64,000 bases of DNA, from contig CAWDUJ010000004.1 of assembly GCA_963805455.1 (NCBI GenBank), forward strand, positions 1-64,000. Reading direction: 5' to 3'. A program made the translations under genes and the position numbers. Source of the DNA: VRUE01 sp963805455. Lineage in GTDB: Bacteria; Actinomycetota; Thermoleophilia; Solirubrobacterales; 70-9. Each line of letters starts with the position of its first letter. The stretch's first letter is position 1. Positions 1 to 7,448 of this stretch are shown here, one piece after another. The notes under the pieces were generated by a model that was given only the letters and a program-made list of their open reading frames with translations, was not told where the DNA came from and did not search any database.

Positions 1-21
1 GGATAGGGTTCCGCGCCGCGC

Positions 22-1239
22 ATGCGCTTCTACGAGTACGAGGCACGCAGGGTCGTCGAGCTGGCGGGGATTCCCGTCACCAGCTACGGCTTCTGCAAGA
101 CACCGGATGAGGCCCGCGAGGCCGCTGAGAAGATCGGCGGGCCGGTCGTGGTCAAGTCGCAGGTGCTGAGCGGCGGCCGGATGAAGGCCGGCGGCGTCCA
201 GTTCGCCGACACCCCGGGTGAGGCCGCCGAGCACGCCGAGGCGATCCTCAAGCTCGAGATCGGCGGCCAGCTCCCGCGCGGGGTCCTCGTCGACCCGAAG
301 GCGGAGGTCAAACAGGAGTACTACGCCGGGGTCGTCTGGGATGGGACCGCGAAGCGGCCGCTGATGCTGTTCAGCGACATGGGCGGGATCGACATCGAGG
401 AGGTCGCCGAGACCCACCCCGACCACGTCGGCCGCGGCCACGTCTCAAACCTTCTACCGATCTCCGACTTCGAGGCCAAGCAGGTGGTCGCCGCCACCGG
501 GGTCACCGGCTCGCAGCTGAACCGCGCCACCCCCGTCCTCGCCCGCCTCGCCCGCCTCTTCCGCGACAACGACATGACGCTGGCCGAGATCAATCCGCTG
601 GCCGAGCTGACCGACGGCAGCTTCGTCGCGCTCGACGCCCATATGGAGATGGAGAACGAGGCGGTCGGGCGCCAGAAAGCGCTTCTCCGCAAGCAGCTGG
701 AGATCGCCGAGGACGACACCCGCGAGACCTACGAGCCATCCGAGTTCGAGCGCAACGTCGCCGCGATCGACGCCGCCGACCACCGCGGCGTGATCCAGGG
801 CAAGGACCACGGCTTCGACGGCGACCTCGGCCTCGTGATCGGCGCCGGCGGCGGCTCGCTGACCCTCACCGACGCGGTCCGCAGCCAGGGCGGCAGGCCC
901 GCCAACTACTCCGAGATCGGCGGCAACCCATCGGTCGCCAAGGCCTCCGGCCTCGCCAAGGAGGTCCTCGAAAAGGACGGCGTCGAGAAGATCGCGGTGA
1001 TGATGTCGATCGTCTCCAACACCCGGGTCGACATCGTCGCCCGCGGCGTGATCAAGGCCTGCCTCGAGCTCGGCAGGGACCCGGGCGAGACGATCGCGAT
1101 CTTCCGCATCCCCGGCGCCTGGGAGGAGGAGGGGTTCAAGATCCTCGACCGCTACGGGGTCGAGTACTGCGACCGCTCGGTCTCGATGTGGGAGGCGGCC
1201 GGCCGCGCCGTCGCCAAGATCCAGGGGACGGAAGCGTGA
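22..1239 (+). CDS. sucC: Succinyl-CoA ligase-type beta subunit (ATP-grasp)
   Basis: Likely beta subunit of a succinyl-CoA synthetase-type enzyme that makes or uses an acyl-CoA thioester at the expense of NTP, normally a cytosolic TCA-cycle step. Visible: the family opening FYEYEARRVVELAGIPV, the nucleotide-binding run VVKSQVLSGGRMKAGGV (about residues 43-59), the Mg-site motif AEINPLAE (about 188-195) and a glycine-rich ligase segment IGAGGGSLTLTDAV in the C-terminal domain. At 405 residues it is slightly longer than typical SucC (about 390). The alpha subunit lies 106 bp downstream in the same direction, so the two should form one complex. Exact substrate (succinate versus malate or another acid) cannot be fixed from sequence alone. 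The ATG at 22 is chosen because it matches the family start. Confidence 0.88.
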   Translation: MRFYEYEARRVVELAGIPVTSYGFCKTPDEAREAAEKIGGPVVVKSQVLSGGRMKAGGVQFADTPGEAAEHAEAILKLEIGGQLPRGVLVDPKAEVKQEYYAGVVWDGTAKRPLMLFSDMGGIDIEEVAETHPDHVGRGHVSNLLPISDFEAKQVVAATGVTGSQLNRATPVLARLARLFRDNDMTLAEINPLAELTDGSFVALDAHMEMENEAVGRQKALLRKQLEIAEDDTRETYEPSEFERNVAAIDAADHRGVIQGKDHGFDGDLGLVIGAGGGSLTLTDAVRSQGGRPANYSEIGGNPSVAKASGLAKEVLEKDGVEKIAVMMSIVSNTRVDIVARGVIKACLELGRDPGETIAIFRIPGAWEEEGFKILDRYGVEYCDRSVSMWEAAGRAVAKIQGTEA

Positions 1240-1255
1240 GCAAGGACAAGGCTAC

Positions 1256-1339
1256 CCGCCCACTTGCGACCGCGGAAGCGAGTGAGCATGGCTACCGGTC
1301 AGATGAGTGCGAGCGAGCGAGAGCCGAGCAAGTGGGCGG
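1256..1339 (+). repeat. 84-nt palindromic element, copy A (sucC-sucD spacer)
   Basis: The spacer holds a perfect 12-bp inverted repeat, CCGCCCACTTGC (1256-1267) and GCAAGTGGGCGG (1328-1339). The 60-nt loop contains GCGGAAGCGAGTGAGC and ATGAGTGCGAGCGAGCG-A-GAGCCGAG. The same internal motifs recur, with differently sequenced but again self-complementary ends, at 60147-60230 and 61328-61405 on the other strand. The right arm contains the probable Shine-Dalgarno region (GGGCGGA, 1334-1340) of the next gene, so folding could mask it. Confidence 0.75.
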
Positions 1340-1345
1340 AGCCTG

Positions 1346-2263
1346 ATGTCAATTCTCTTGACGCGCGAGACGACCTTCATCGTCCAGGGCATCACCGGCC
1401 GCGAGGCGGTCAACCTGACCAGGGAGTGCCTCGACTATGGCTCGAAGGTCGTCGGCGGAGTCACCCCCGGCCGCAAGGGGCGCGAGGTCCACGGCGTCCC
1501 GGTCTTCGACACCGTCGCCCAGGCGGTCGAGCACCACGGCTCGCCGGTCGACGGCTCGGTCGTCACCGTCCCCCCCGCCTTCACCAAGGACGCGGTGCTG
1601 GAGGCGATCGAGAACGGGATCAAGCTGATCGTGATCGTCACCGAGCGGATCCCGCGCCGCGACGTCGCCCAGATGGTCGAGCTGGCCGAGATGCGCGGAG
1701 CACGGATCATCGGCCCCAACTGCCTCGGCCTGATCGTCCCCGAGGTCTGCAAGATGGGTGGGATCGGCGGCCCGGCGAAAGACGCCGCCAAGGCCTATGC
1801 CCCCGGCCCGGTCGGGGTGATGAGCCGCTCGGGCGGGATGACGACCGAGATCTCCTCCTCGCTGACCCAGGCCGGGCTCGGCGTCTCGACCGCGATCTCG
1901 ATCGGCGGCGACGCGATCATCGGCTCCGCCTACGCCGAGCTGATGCCCTACTTCGAGGCCGACGAGCAGACCCAGGCGATCGTCATCTACACCGAGCCGG
2001 GCGGCCGGATGGAGGCCCAGCTCGCCGAGTGGGTCGCCGAGAACGACTCGCGGCTCCCGATCGTCGCCTTCATGGCCGGCAAGTTCATGGACGACGAGGA
2101 GATGAAGGGGATGAGCTTCGGCCACGCGGGGACGATCGTCGAGGGCAAGGAGGACACCGCGACCGAGAAGATCGCCCGGCTCGAAGCGGCGGGCATCAGG
2201 GTCGTCGAGCGGATCGACGAGATCCCCGACGCCGTCAAGGAGAAACTGGGGGTGAGCGGATGA
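1346..2263 (+). CDS. sucD: Succinyl-CoA ligase-type alpha subunit
   Basis: CoA-binding alpha subunit partner of the beta subunit at 22-1239. The 305-residue protein has an N-terminal CoA-binding Rossmann domain (TTFIVQGITGREAVNL), the IIGPNCLGLI motif (121-130) and the phosphohistidine motif MSFGHAGTIVEG, with His260 the expected catalytic residue, so the subunit looks active. Start at ATG 1346 is preferred because the protein then begins MSILLTRETTFIVQG like the family and has GGGCGGA upstream. An in-frame ATG at 1307 would add 13 residues encoded by the repeat element. The stop overlaps the start of the ferredoxin gene, which implies translational coupling. Confidence 0.9.
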   Translation: MSILLTRETTFIVQGITGREAVNLTRECLDYGSKVVGGVTPGRKGREVHGVPVFDTVAQAVEHHGSPVDGSVVTVPPAFTKDAVLEAIENGIKLIVIVTERIPRRDVAQMVELAEMRGARIIGPNCLGLIVPEVCKMGGIGGPAKDAAKAYAPGPVGVMSRSGGMTTEISSSLTQAGLGVSTAISIGGDAIIGSAYAELMPYFEADEQTQAIVIYTEPGGRMEAQLAEWVAENDSRLPIVAFMAGKFMDDEEMKGMSFGHAGTIVEGKEDTATEKIARLEAAGIRVVERIDEIPDAVKEKLGVSG

Positions 2264-2496
2264 TGGCCGAGACTCTGAACAAGGTCTTCATCGACGTCGA
2301 GGTCGAGGACTCGGTCGCGAGCGACTCCGAGCTGGCGAAGAAGCTCGAGGAAGTCTGCCCGGTCGACATCTTCAGGGCCGGCGACTCGGGGGTCGAGATC
2401 GTCGTCGAGAACCTCGACGAGTGCGTCCTCTGCTACCTCTGCGTCGACGCGGCGCCCGAGGGCGCCGTGCGCGTCATCAAGCTCTACGAGCAGTAG
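2260..2496 (+). CDS. Small ferredoxin-like protein in the sucCD operon
   Basis: A 78-residue acidic protein with four cysteines: Cys33 (in EEVCPVDIF) and Cys55, Cys58 and Cys61 (CVLCYLC). This arrangement fits one [4Fe-4S] cluster and is reminiscent of FixX-like ferredoxins, although the usual second CP motif after the CxxCxxC is absent. The ATG overlaps the sucD-like stop (ATGATG), so it is translationally coupled to the ligase. The neighbours suggest a role in redox linked to the acyl-CoA, for example with a 2-oxoacid:ferredoxin oxidoreductase or an acyl-CoA dehydrogenase, but no such oxidoreductase is in the window. The last 20 bases overlap the convergent HxlR gene. Confidence 0.65.
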   Translation: MMAETLNKVFIDVEVEDSVASDSELAKKLEEVCPVDIFRAGDSGVEIVVENLDECVLCYLCVDAAPEGAVRVIKLYEQ

Positions 2497-3148
2497 CGGC
2501 CGCCATCGCGTCGTCCTGCAACCTCTCCGGGAGAACGACCATTGCCCGCAGCTTCTGGAGGGCCTCGAGATCGCCCTCGACCGTGACATCGCCAACCGCG
2601 TCATCGCCGGCGACCAGCAACGCGATCACGTCCCGGGGGGACCCGGACAGGGTGAGGTCGGGCTCGTGGGCCTCGCCGCGCTCGGCGGTGACGGCGCCGT
2701 CGGCGACGCGCATCATGAAGGGCCGGCCCTGACTGAGAAGCTGGATGGTCATCGAGGCGTCGGGCGGTGCCTCGAGAAGGACCCGCAGCGAGTTCGGCAG
2801 CCAGGAGGCTTCGAGCTCCGAGGCCTGCTCGACCTCGAAGAAGTTCATCCCCCAGCGGCCGAGCGCGAGGAGCGGGCCATCGAGGGCGCGGCCGAGCTCG
2901 GTCAGCTCGTAGACGACCGCCGAGGCGGGCGGGCCGAGCTCGCGGCGGGTGACGATCCCGTCGGCCTCGAGGTCGCGGAGGCGCCGGGTGAGGACGTCGG
3001 TCGGGGCACCCCCCACCCCACGGGCGAGGTCGGAGAAGCGCTGCGGGCCCAGCAGCAGCTCGCGGACGATCAGCAGCGACCACCGCTCCCCGATCCGGTC
3101 CAGGGCTCCGGCGACGCTGCAGGCCTGTCCATATCGGCGCCGGCTCAT
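2477..3148 (-). CDS. HxlR-family transcriptional regulator with C-terminal SCP2-like domain
   Basis: A 223-residue two-domain protein. Residues about 1-100 are an HxlR-type winged helix (CSVAGALDRIGERWSLLIVR, then RFSDLARGVGGAPTDVLTRRLRDLE). The C-terminal half (about 125-215) resembles a sterol-carrier/SCP2-like ligand pocket, a known fusion in actinobacterial HxlR proteins that suggests sensing of a hydrophobic ligand. It is divergent from the MMPL transporter at 3223 with only 74 bp between them, so it is a plausible repressor of that transporter and of itself. Its 3' end overlaps the ferredoxin gene by 20 bp. Confidence 0.85.
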   Translation of the reverse strand: MSRRRYGQACSVAGALDRIGERWSLLIVRELLLGPQRFSDLARGVGGAPTDVLTRRLRDLEADGIVTRRELGPPASAVVYELTELGRALDGPLLALGRWGMNFFEVEQASELEASWLPNSLRVLLEAPPDASMTIQLLSQGRPFMMRVADGAVTAERGEAHEPDLTLSGSPRDVIALLVAGDDAVGDVTVEGDLEALQKLRAMVVLPERLQDDAMAAATARRA

Positions 3149-3184
3149 ATCCGCTGCCAGTCTAACAAGGTGTGATTTGCTTCA

Positions 3185-3200
3185 CAAAGCGTTCACTTTG
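3185..3200. promoter_or_regulatory. Candidate HxlR operator (CAAAG-N6-CTTTG)
   Basis: A short inverted repeat lies in the divergent promoter region between the HxlR gene and the MMPL transporter, 23 bp before the transporter start. Position fits an operator for the adjacent regulator; the arms are short, so this is suggestive only. Confidence 0.35.
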
Positions 3201-3222
3201 AATTCTGGTACGCTCGCCGCGC

Positions 3223-5364
3223 TTGAACCGAGTCGCCGACCTCACCTGGAAGCACCCGAAGGCCGTTCTCGGGGTGATCGCGGTCTTCGTCGTCTTCGCT
3301 GCCGCCTTCGGCCATGACGTCGAGAGCCACCTGAAGGCGGCCGGCTTCACCGACAGCTCCTCCGAGAGCGAGCGGGCGACGAAGCTGCTGCGCGAATCGC
3401 TCGGGTACGACCCGAACCCGGCGATCGTCCTCGTCATCCGCGAGCCCGGCGGCGGCCCGCTCGACCCCACCGACCCCCTGGTCCGCCGCGAAGTGGCCCG
3501 GCTCAGCCGCGGGATGGAAAGGGTCGACCACATCGGCCACGTCATCAACCCCCTCGCCGAACCGAAAGCCGGGGCGGCGCTGATCGCCCGCGACGGCGAA
3601 TCGCTGGCGATCACCGGCCACCTCGACACCGAGGACATCGAGGACGCCGGCGGCCTTGCCGCGGAAGGGGTCGAACCGTTGATCGCCACGAGCAGGCTCA
3701 ACGTCGAGATGGGGGGCTTCGCCCCCGGGTTCAACGAGACCAACGATCAGACCCGCACCGACCTGACGAAGTCGGAGCTGATCGCGTTCCCGATCCTCGC
3801 CCTCTTCCTGCTGTTTGTCTTCCGCGGCGTGATCGCCGCCGGGATCCCGCTGCTGATCGGCGTGATCTCGATCGTCGGGACGCTGATGGTGCTGCGGATC
3901 ATGTCGAGCGTCACCGACACCTCGCTCTTCGCCCTCAACTTAGCCACCGGGTTAAGCCTCGGCCTGGCGGTCGACTACGCGTTGCTCATGGTCTCGCGAT
4001 ATCGCGAGGAGATAGGCCGCGGTGGTGCGTCGCGGGAGGCGCACCGCCGCACCGTTGAGACCGCGGGGCGGGCCGCGGTGTTCTCGGGGATGACCGTGGC
4101 GGCGGCGATGGCGGCGCTGATCTTCATGCCGCAGCGGTTCCTCTACTCGATGGCCGTCGCCGGCGCCTCGGTCGCGATCCTCTCCTCGGTGATCGCGGTC
4201 CTCGTCGTCCCTTCCCTCCTGACCCTGCTCGGAACCCGGATCGACGCCCTCTCGATCCGGCGCGGCCCGGCGGTCTCCGACGAGTCCGGCGGCTGGTACC
4301 GGCTCGCCCGCGGGGTGATGCGACGGCCGGTGATCGTCGCGGTCTCGAGCGCCGCCCTGCTCCTTATCTGCGCGACGCCGCTGCTGTGGACGACGCTGAC
4401 CGGGCCCAGCGCCGAAGCCGTTCCCCCGGGCCAGCCCTCCTACGACGCCTACAAATACCTCGACGCGCACTATCCGCGGAGCGTCACCGAGGCGGTGACG
4501 GTCACCGTCGACGGCCAGGCGGGCCCGCGGCAGCTGGCCGCCTACCAGCGCCGGGTCGAAGCGGTCGAAGGGGTCGCGGTCGGGTCGCCCTTCACGCCGG
4601 CGGGCCCGGATGTCGCCTACGCCAACTTCGCCCTCGGAGACCCCGCCCTCAGCGGCGAGTCCCAGGACTCCCTGCACTCGATCCGCGACCTCAGACCACC
4701 CGGCTCGGCCCAGATTCTCGTCTCCGGCAACACCGCGAGGTTCATCGACCAGAAGGAGAGCCTCGCCAAGCACGCGCCGCTGGTGGTCGGGATCATCGCG
4801 CTGACGACCCTGGTCATCCTCTTCCTCCTGACCGGGTCGGTCCTGCTGCCGGTGAAGACCCTGATCATGAACTCGCTGACCCTCGGCGCCACCCTCGGCA
4901 TCCTCGTCGTCGCCTTCGAGGGCGGCCTGCTCGACGGGGTCCTCGACTACACCGGGCCGGGAGCGATCGAGGTGACGAGCCTGGTCTTCCTCTTCGCGGT
5001 GCTGTTCGGCCTGGCGACCGACTACGCCGTGCTGGTGATGGCGCGGATCAAGGAACGCCACGACCTCGGCGACAGCAATGAGGAGGCGGTCGCGACCGGG
5101 ATCGCCCGCACCGGCAGGGTGATCACCGCCGCCGCCGTCGCGATCGCGATCGTCTTCTTCGCCTTCGCGGTCAGCAGCGTCTTCTTCGTCAAGCAGATCG
5201 CAATCGGGATGGCGGTCGGGGTCCTGATTGACGCGACGATCGTCCGCGCCCTTCTCGTCCCCTCCCTGATGCGGCTGTTCGGCGACTGGAACTGGTGGGC
5301 CCCGGCGCCGCTGCGCTGGATCCACCGCCGCTTCGGCTTCTCCGAGGCCGAGGCCGAGGCCTGA
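3223..5364 (+). CDS. MMPL/RND-superfamily membrane transporter
   Basis: A 713-residue membrane protein with two repeated halves, each a single helix, a large extracytoplasmic domain and a helix bundle. The proton-relay motifs of MMPL transporters are seen in both halves (GLAVDYALLMVSRYREE and GLATDYAVLVMARIKE). Such proteins export lipids or hydrophobic compounds in actinobacteria; the substrate here is unknown. The start is TTG 3223, giving MNRVADLTWKHPKAVLG with the first membrane helix immediately after, as in the family. Divergent to the HxlR regulator, which probably controls it. The ACP/lipid synthesis-type operon downstream hints at a lipid substrate, but that is inference. Confidence 0.88.
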   Translation: MNRVADLTWKHPKAVLGVIAVFVVFAAAFGHDVESHLKAAGFTDSSSESERATKLLRESLGYDPNPAIVLVIREPGGGPLDPTDPLVRREVARLSRGMERVDHIGHVINPLAEPKAGAALIARDGESLAITGHLDTEDIEDAGGLAAEGVEPLIATSRLNVEMGGFAPGFNETNDQTRTDLTKSELIAFPILALFLLFVFRGVIAAGIPLLIGVISIVGTLMVLRIMSSVTDTSLFALNLATGLSLGLAVDYALLMVSRYREEIGRGGASREAHRRTVETAGRAAVFSGMTVAAAMAALIFMPQRFLYSMAVAGASVAILSSVIAVLVVPSLLTLLGTRIDALSIRRGPAVSDESGGWYRLARGVMRRPVIVAVSSAALLLICATPLLWTTLTGPSAEAVPPGQPSYDAYKYLDAHYPRSVTEAVTVTVDGQAGPRQLAAYQRRVEAVEGVAVGSPFTPAGPDVAYANFALGDPALSGESQDSLHSIRDLRPPGSAQILVSGNTARFIDQKESLAKHAPLVVGIIALTTLVILFLLTGSVLLPVKTLIMNSLTLGATLGILVVAFEGGLLDGVLDYTGPGAIEVTSLVFLFAVLFGLATDYAVLVMARIKERHDLGDSNEEAVATGIARTGRVITAAAVAIAIVFFAFAVSSVFFVKQIAIGMAVGVLIDATIVRALLVPSLMRLFGDWNWWAPAPLRWIHRRFGFSEAEAEA

Positions 5365-5381
5365 CCACACCCGTCCCGCGG

Positions 5382-5432
5382 CGCCGAGCCTGCGATTTCC
5401 ATCGCTATCCGATGGAAATCGCAGGCTCGGCG
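5382..5432. repeat. 23-bp perfect inverted repeat with 5-nt loop
   Basis: Arms 5382-5404 and 5410-5432 are perfectly complementary over 23 bp (left arm begins CGCCGAGCC and ends TTCCATCG), with loop CTATC. It starts 18 bp after the MMPL stop codon. No T-run follows on the + strand, so it is not a standard intrinsic terminator, but it could still stop transcription or protect the 3' end. Confidence 0.8.
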
Positions 5433-5466
5433 GTGGGTTCCCTCCCCCTGAGTGAGTTCGGTCACA

Positions 5467-5496
5467 TTACCGTTATATAAATTTATAGCCGGGTAA
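5467..5496. promoter_or_regulatory. Candidate TetR operator over the fatty-acid operon promoter
   Basis: A nested symmetrical sequence, TTACC-N4-TATAAATTTATA-N4-GGTAA, has all its symmetric pairs centred between 5481 and 5482. It ends 12 bp before the TetR start codon. The AT-rich core is exceptional in this GC-rich region and probably overlaps the -10 element, so repressor binding would block transcription of the TetR gene and the operon behind it. Confidence 0.55.
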
Positions 5497-5508
5497 CCTA
5501 AAGGGACG

Positions 5509-6159
5509 ATGGCCTCCGCAGCATCCTCCCCCCGCACCCGGCTCCCGCGCGCCGACCGGATGGAGCAGACCCTCGAGGTCGCCCACGTCCTCTTCGCCGC
5601 GCGAGGCTTCGCGGCGGTGACGATGGACGACATCGCGGCCGAGGTCGGGGTCACCAAGCCCCTCCTCTACAACTACTTCGGCAACAAGGAGCGCCTCTAC
5701 GTCGCCTGCATGGAACGCGCCGGCGACGCCCTGTTCGCGACGATGGAAGAGACGGTCCGCCCCAGCGCAAACCCCGGCGACCTGCTCAACGACGGGCTGC
5801 GCGCCTTCTTCACCTTCCTCGACGCCGATCGCGCCGCCTGGGCCGTCCTCTTCGACGAGACCCTGCCGCAGAGCGGGGTCGTCGCCGACCGCGTCGCCGA
5901 CTACCGCGGCCGGGTCCTCGACCTGGTCGCCGAATCGCTCCTCGCCCAGCTTCCCCCGCGGCGCCGCGACGCCGCCAGCACCGAGGTCGAGGCCCTCTCC
6001 ACCGCTCTTATGGGCGCCGCCGAGGCGCTCGCCCGGTGGTGGCTGCGGACCGAGGCGGTCTCCGCCCAGGAGGCGGCCGAGCTCCTGATCTCGACGATCG
6101 AGCCCGGCCTCCGCGCCCGCTCTTCACCCAAATCGAAATCGAAAGGTGACCGAAGTTGA
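5509..6159 (+). CDS. TetR-family regulator of the fatty-acid operon
   Basis: A 216-residue protein with an N-terminal TetR helix-turn-helix (AHVLFAARGFAAVTMDDIAAE followed by VTKPLLYNYFGNKERLYVAC, roughly residues 24-70) and an all-helical ligand domain. It is the first gene of an operon and its stop overlaps the TTG start of the thiolase. It is probably autoregulatory through the symmetrical site at 5467-5496, with an acyl-CoA or fatty acid as the likely inducer given the genes it leads. The C-terminus is basic (SSPKSKSKGDRS). Confidence 0.85.
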   Translation: MASAASSPRTRLPRADRMEQTLEVAHVLFAARGFAAVTMDDIAAEVGVTKPLLYNYFGNKERLYVACMERAGDALFATMEETVRPSANPGDLLNDGLRAFFTFLDADRAAWAVLFDETLPQSGVVADRVADYRGRVLDLVAESLLAQLPPRRRDAASTEVEALSTALMGAAEALARWWLRTEAVSAQEAAELLISTIEPGLRARSSPKSKSKGDRS

Positions 6160-7448
6160 TCGACAAGCCCCGCAAAGTCGCCGTCCTCGGCGGCAACCGG
6201 ATTCCCTTCGCACGCTCGGATTCCGCCTACGCCCACGCGTCAAACCAGGACATGCTGACCGCCGCCCTCGACGGGCTGGTCGACCGCTATGGGCTCGAGG
6301 GCGAGACGCTAGGCGAGGTCGCCGGCGGCGCCGTCCTCAAGCACTCCCATGACCGCGACCTGGCCCGCGAGAGCGTGCTCAGCACCCGCCTCGCCGCCGA
6401 GACCCCCGCCTACGACGTCCAGCAGGCCTGCGGCACCGGCCTCGAGACGACGATCCTGGTCGCCAACAAGATCGCCCTCGGACAGATCGACGCCGGGATC
6501 GCCTGCGGCGCCGACACCACCTCCGACGCCCCGATCGGCCTCAACGAGGAGCTGCGGGAGACGCTGCTGGAGGCGAACCGCCAGCGCTCGACCGCCGGCA
6601 AGCTGAAGGCCCTGACCCGGGTCCGCCCCGGACACGTCGTCCCCGCGATCCCCCGCAACGAGGAGCCCCGGACCGGCCTCTCGATGGGCGGGCACTGCGC
6701 GATCATGGCGACGGAATGGGAGATCGGCCGAGCCGAGCAGGACGAGCTCACGGTCGAAAGCCACAGGGCCCTGGCGGCCGCCTACGAGCGCGGGTTCCTC
6801 GAGGACCTGACGACGCCCTACCTCGGGCTCGAGCGCGACCAGAACCTGCGCCCCGATTCCGACCCCGCGAAGCTGGCGAAGCTGAAGCCGGTCTTCGGCG
6901 GCGAGGAAGGGACGATGACGGCCGCCAACTCGACCCCGCTCAGCGACGGCGCCTCCGCCGTCCTGCTGGCCTCCGAGGAGTGGGCAACCGCACACGACCT
7001 GCCGGTCCTCGCCTACTTCACCGAGGCCCAGACGGCGGCCGTCGACCACGTCCACAAGGGCGAAGGGCTGCTGATGGCCCCGGCCTACGCGATGCCGCGG
7101 ATGCTCGACCGGGCGGGGCTCGGCCTCGGCGAGTTCGATTACTACGAGATCCATGAGGCGTTCGCGGCCCAGGTCCTCTGCACCCTGAAGGCCTGGGAGG
7201 ACCCAGAGTTCTGCCAGGAGCGCCTCGGCCGCGAGAAGCCGCTCGGCTCGATCGACCGTGCCAAGCTCAACGTCAACGGCGGCTCGCTCGCCGCCGGCCA
7301 TCCGTTCGCGGCGACCGGCGGGCGGATCGTCGCCGGGCTCGCCAAGCAGCTCGGCGAAGACCGAACGGGCCGCGGCTTGATCAGCATCTGCGCCGCCGGC
7401 GGCCAGGGCGTCGTCGCGATGCTCGAGGGCCCGGAGGGATTGTCATGA
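6156..7448 (+). CDS. fadA2: Acetyl-CoA acyltransferase (thiolase, FadA2-like)
   Basis: A 430-residue thiolase that would cleave 3-ketoacyl-CoA with CoA in beta-oxidation or run the reverse condensation. The nucleophile cysteine is in VQQACGTGLETT, the catalytic His is in NGGSLAAGHPFAATGGR and the second Cys is in ISICAAGGQG. Start is TTG 6156, overlapping the TetR stop and preceded by GAAAGG at 6141-6146. The order thiolase-FabG4-MaoC resembles the Mycobacterium tuberculosis fadA2/fabG4/htdX neighbourhood (Rv0243-Rv0241c), which supports the FadA2 name. It overlaps the reductase gene by 4 bp (ATGA). Confidence 0.88.
   Translation: MIDKPRKVAVLGGNRIPFARSDSAYAHASNQDMLTAALDGLVDRYGLEGETLGEVAGGAVLKHSHDRDLARESVLSTRLAAETPAYDVQQACGTGLETTILVANKIALGQIDAGIACGADTTSDAPIGLNEELRETLLEANRQRSTAGKLKALTRVRPGHVVPAIPRNEEPRTGLSMGGHCAIMATEWEIGRAEQDELTVESHRALAAAYERGFLEDLTTPYLGLERDQNLRPDSDPAKLAKLKPVFGGEEGTMTAANSTPLSDGASAVLLASEEWATAHDLPVLAYFTEAQTAAVDHVHKGEGLLMAPAYAMPRMLDRAGLGLGEFDYYEIHEAFAAQVLCTLKAWEDPEFCQERLGREKPLGSIDRAKLNVNGGSLAAGHPFAATGGRIVAGLAKQLGEDRTGRGLISICAAGGQGVVAMLEGPEGLS

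Noticed and set aside
1264..2259. Long frame upstream of and fused to the ferredoxin-like protein
   Set aside because: It overlaps the sucD-like gene in another frame and is an Arg-rich shadow; the ferredoxin starts at 2260.
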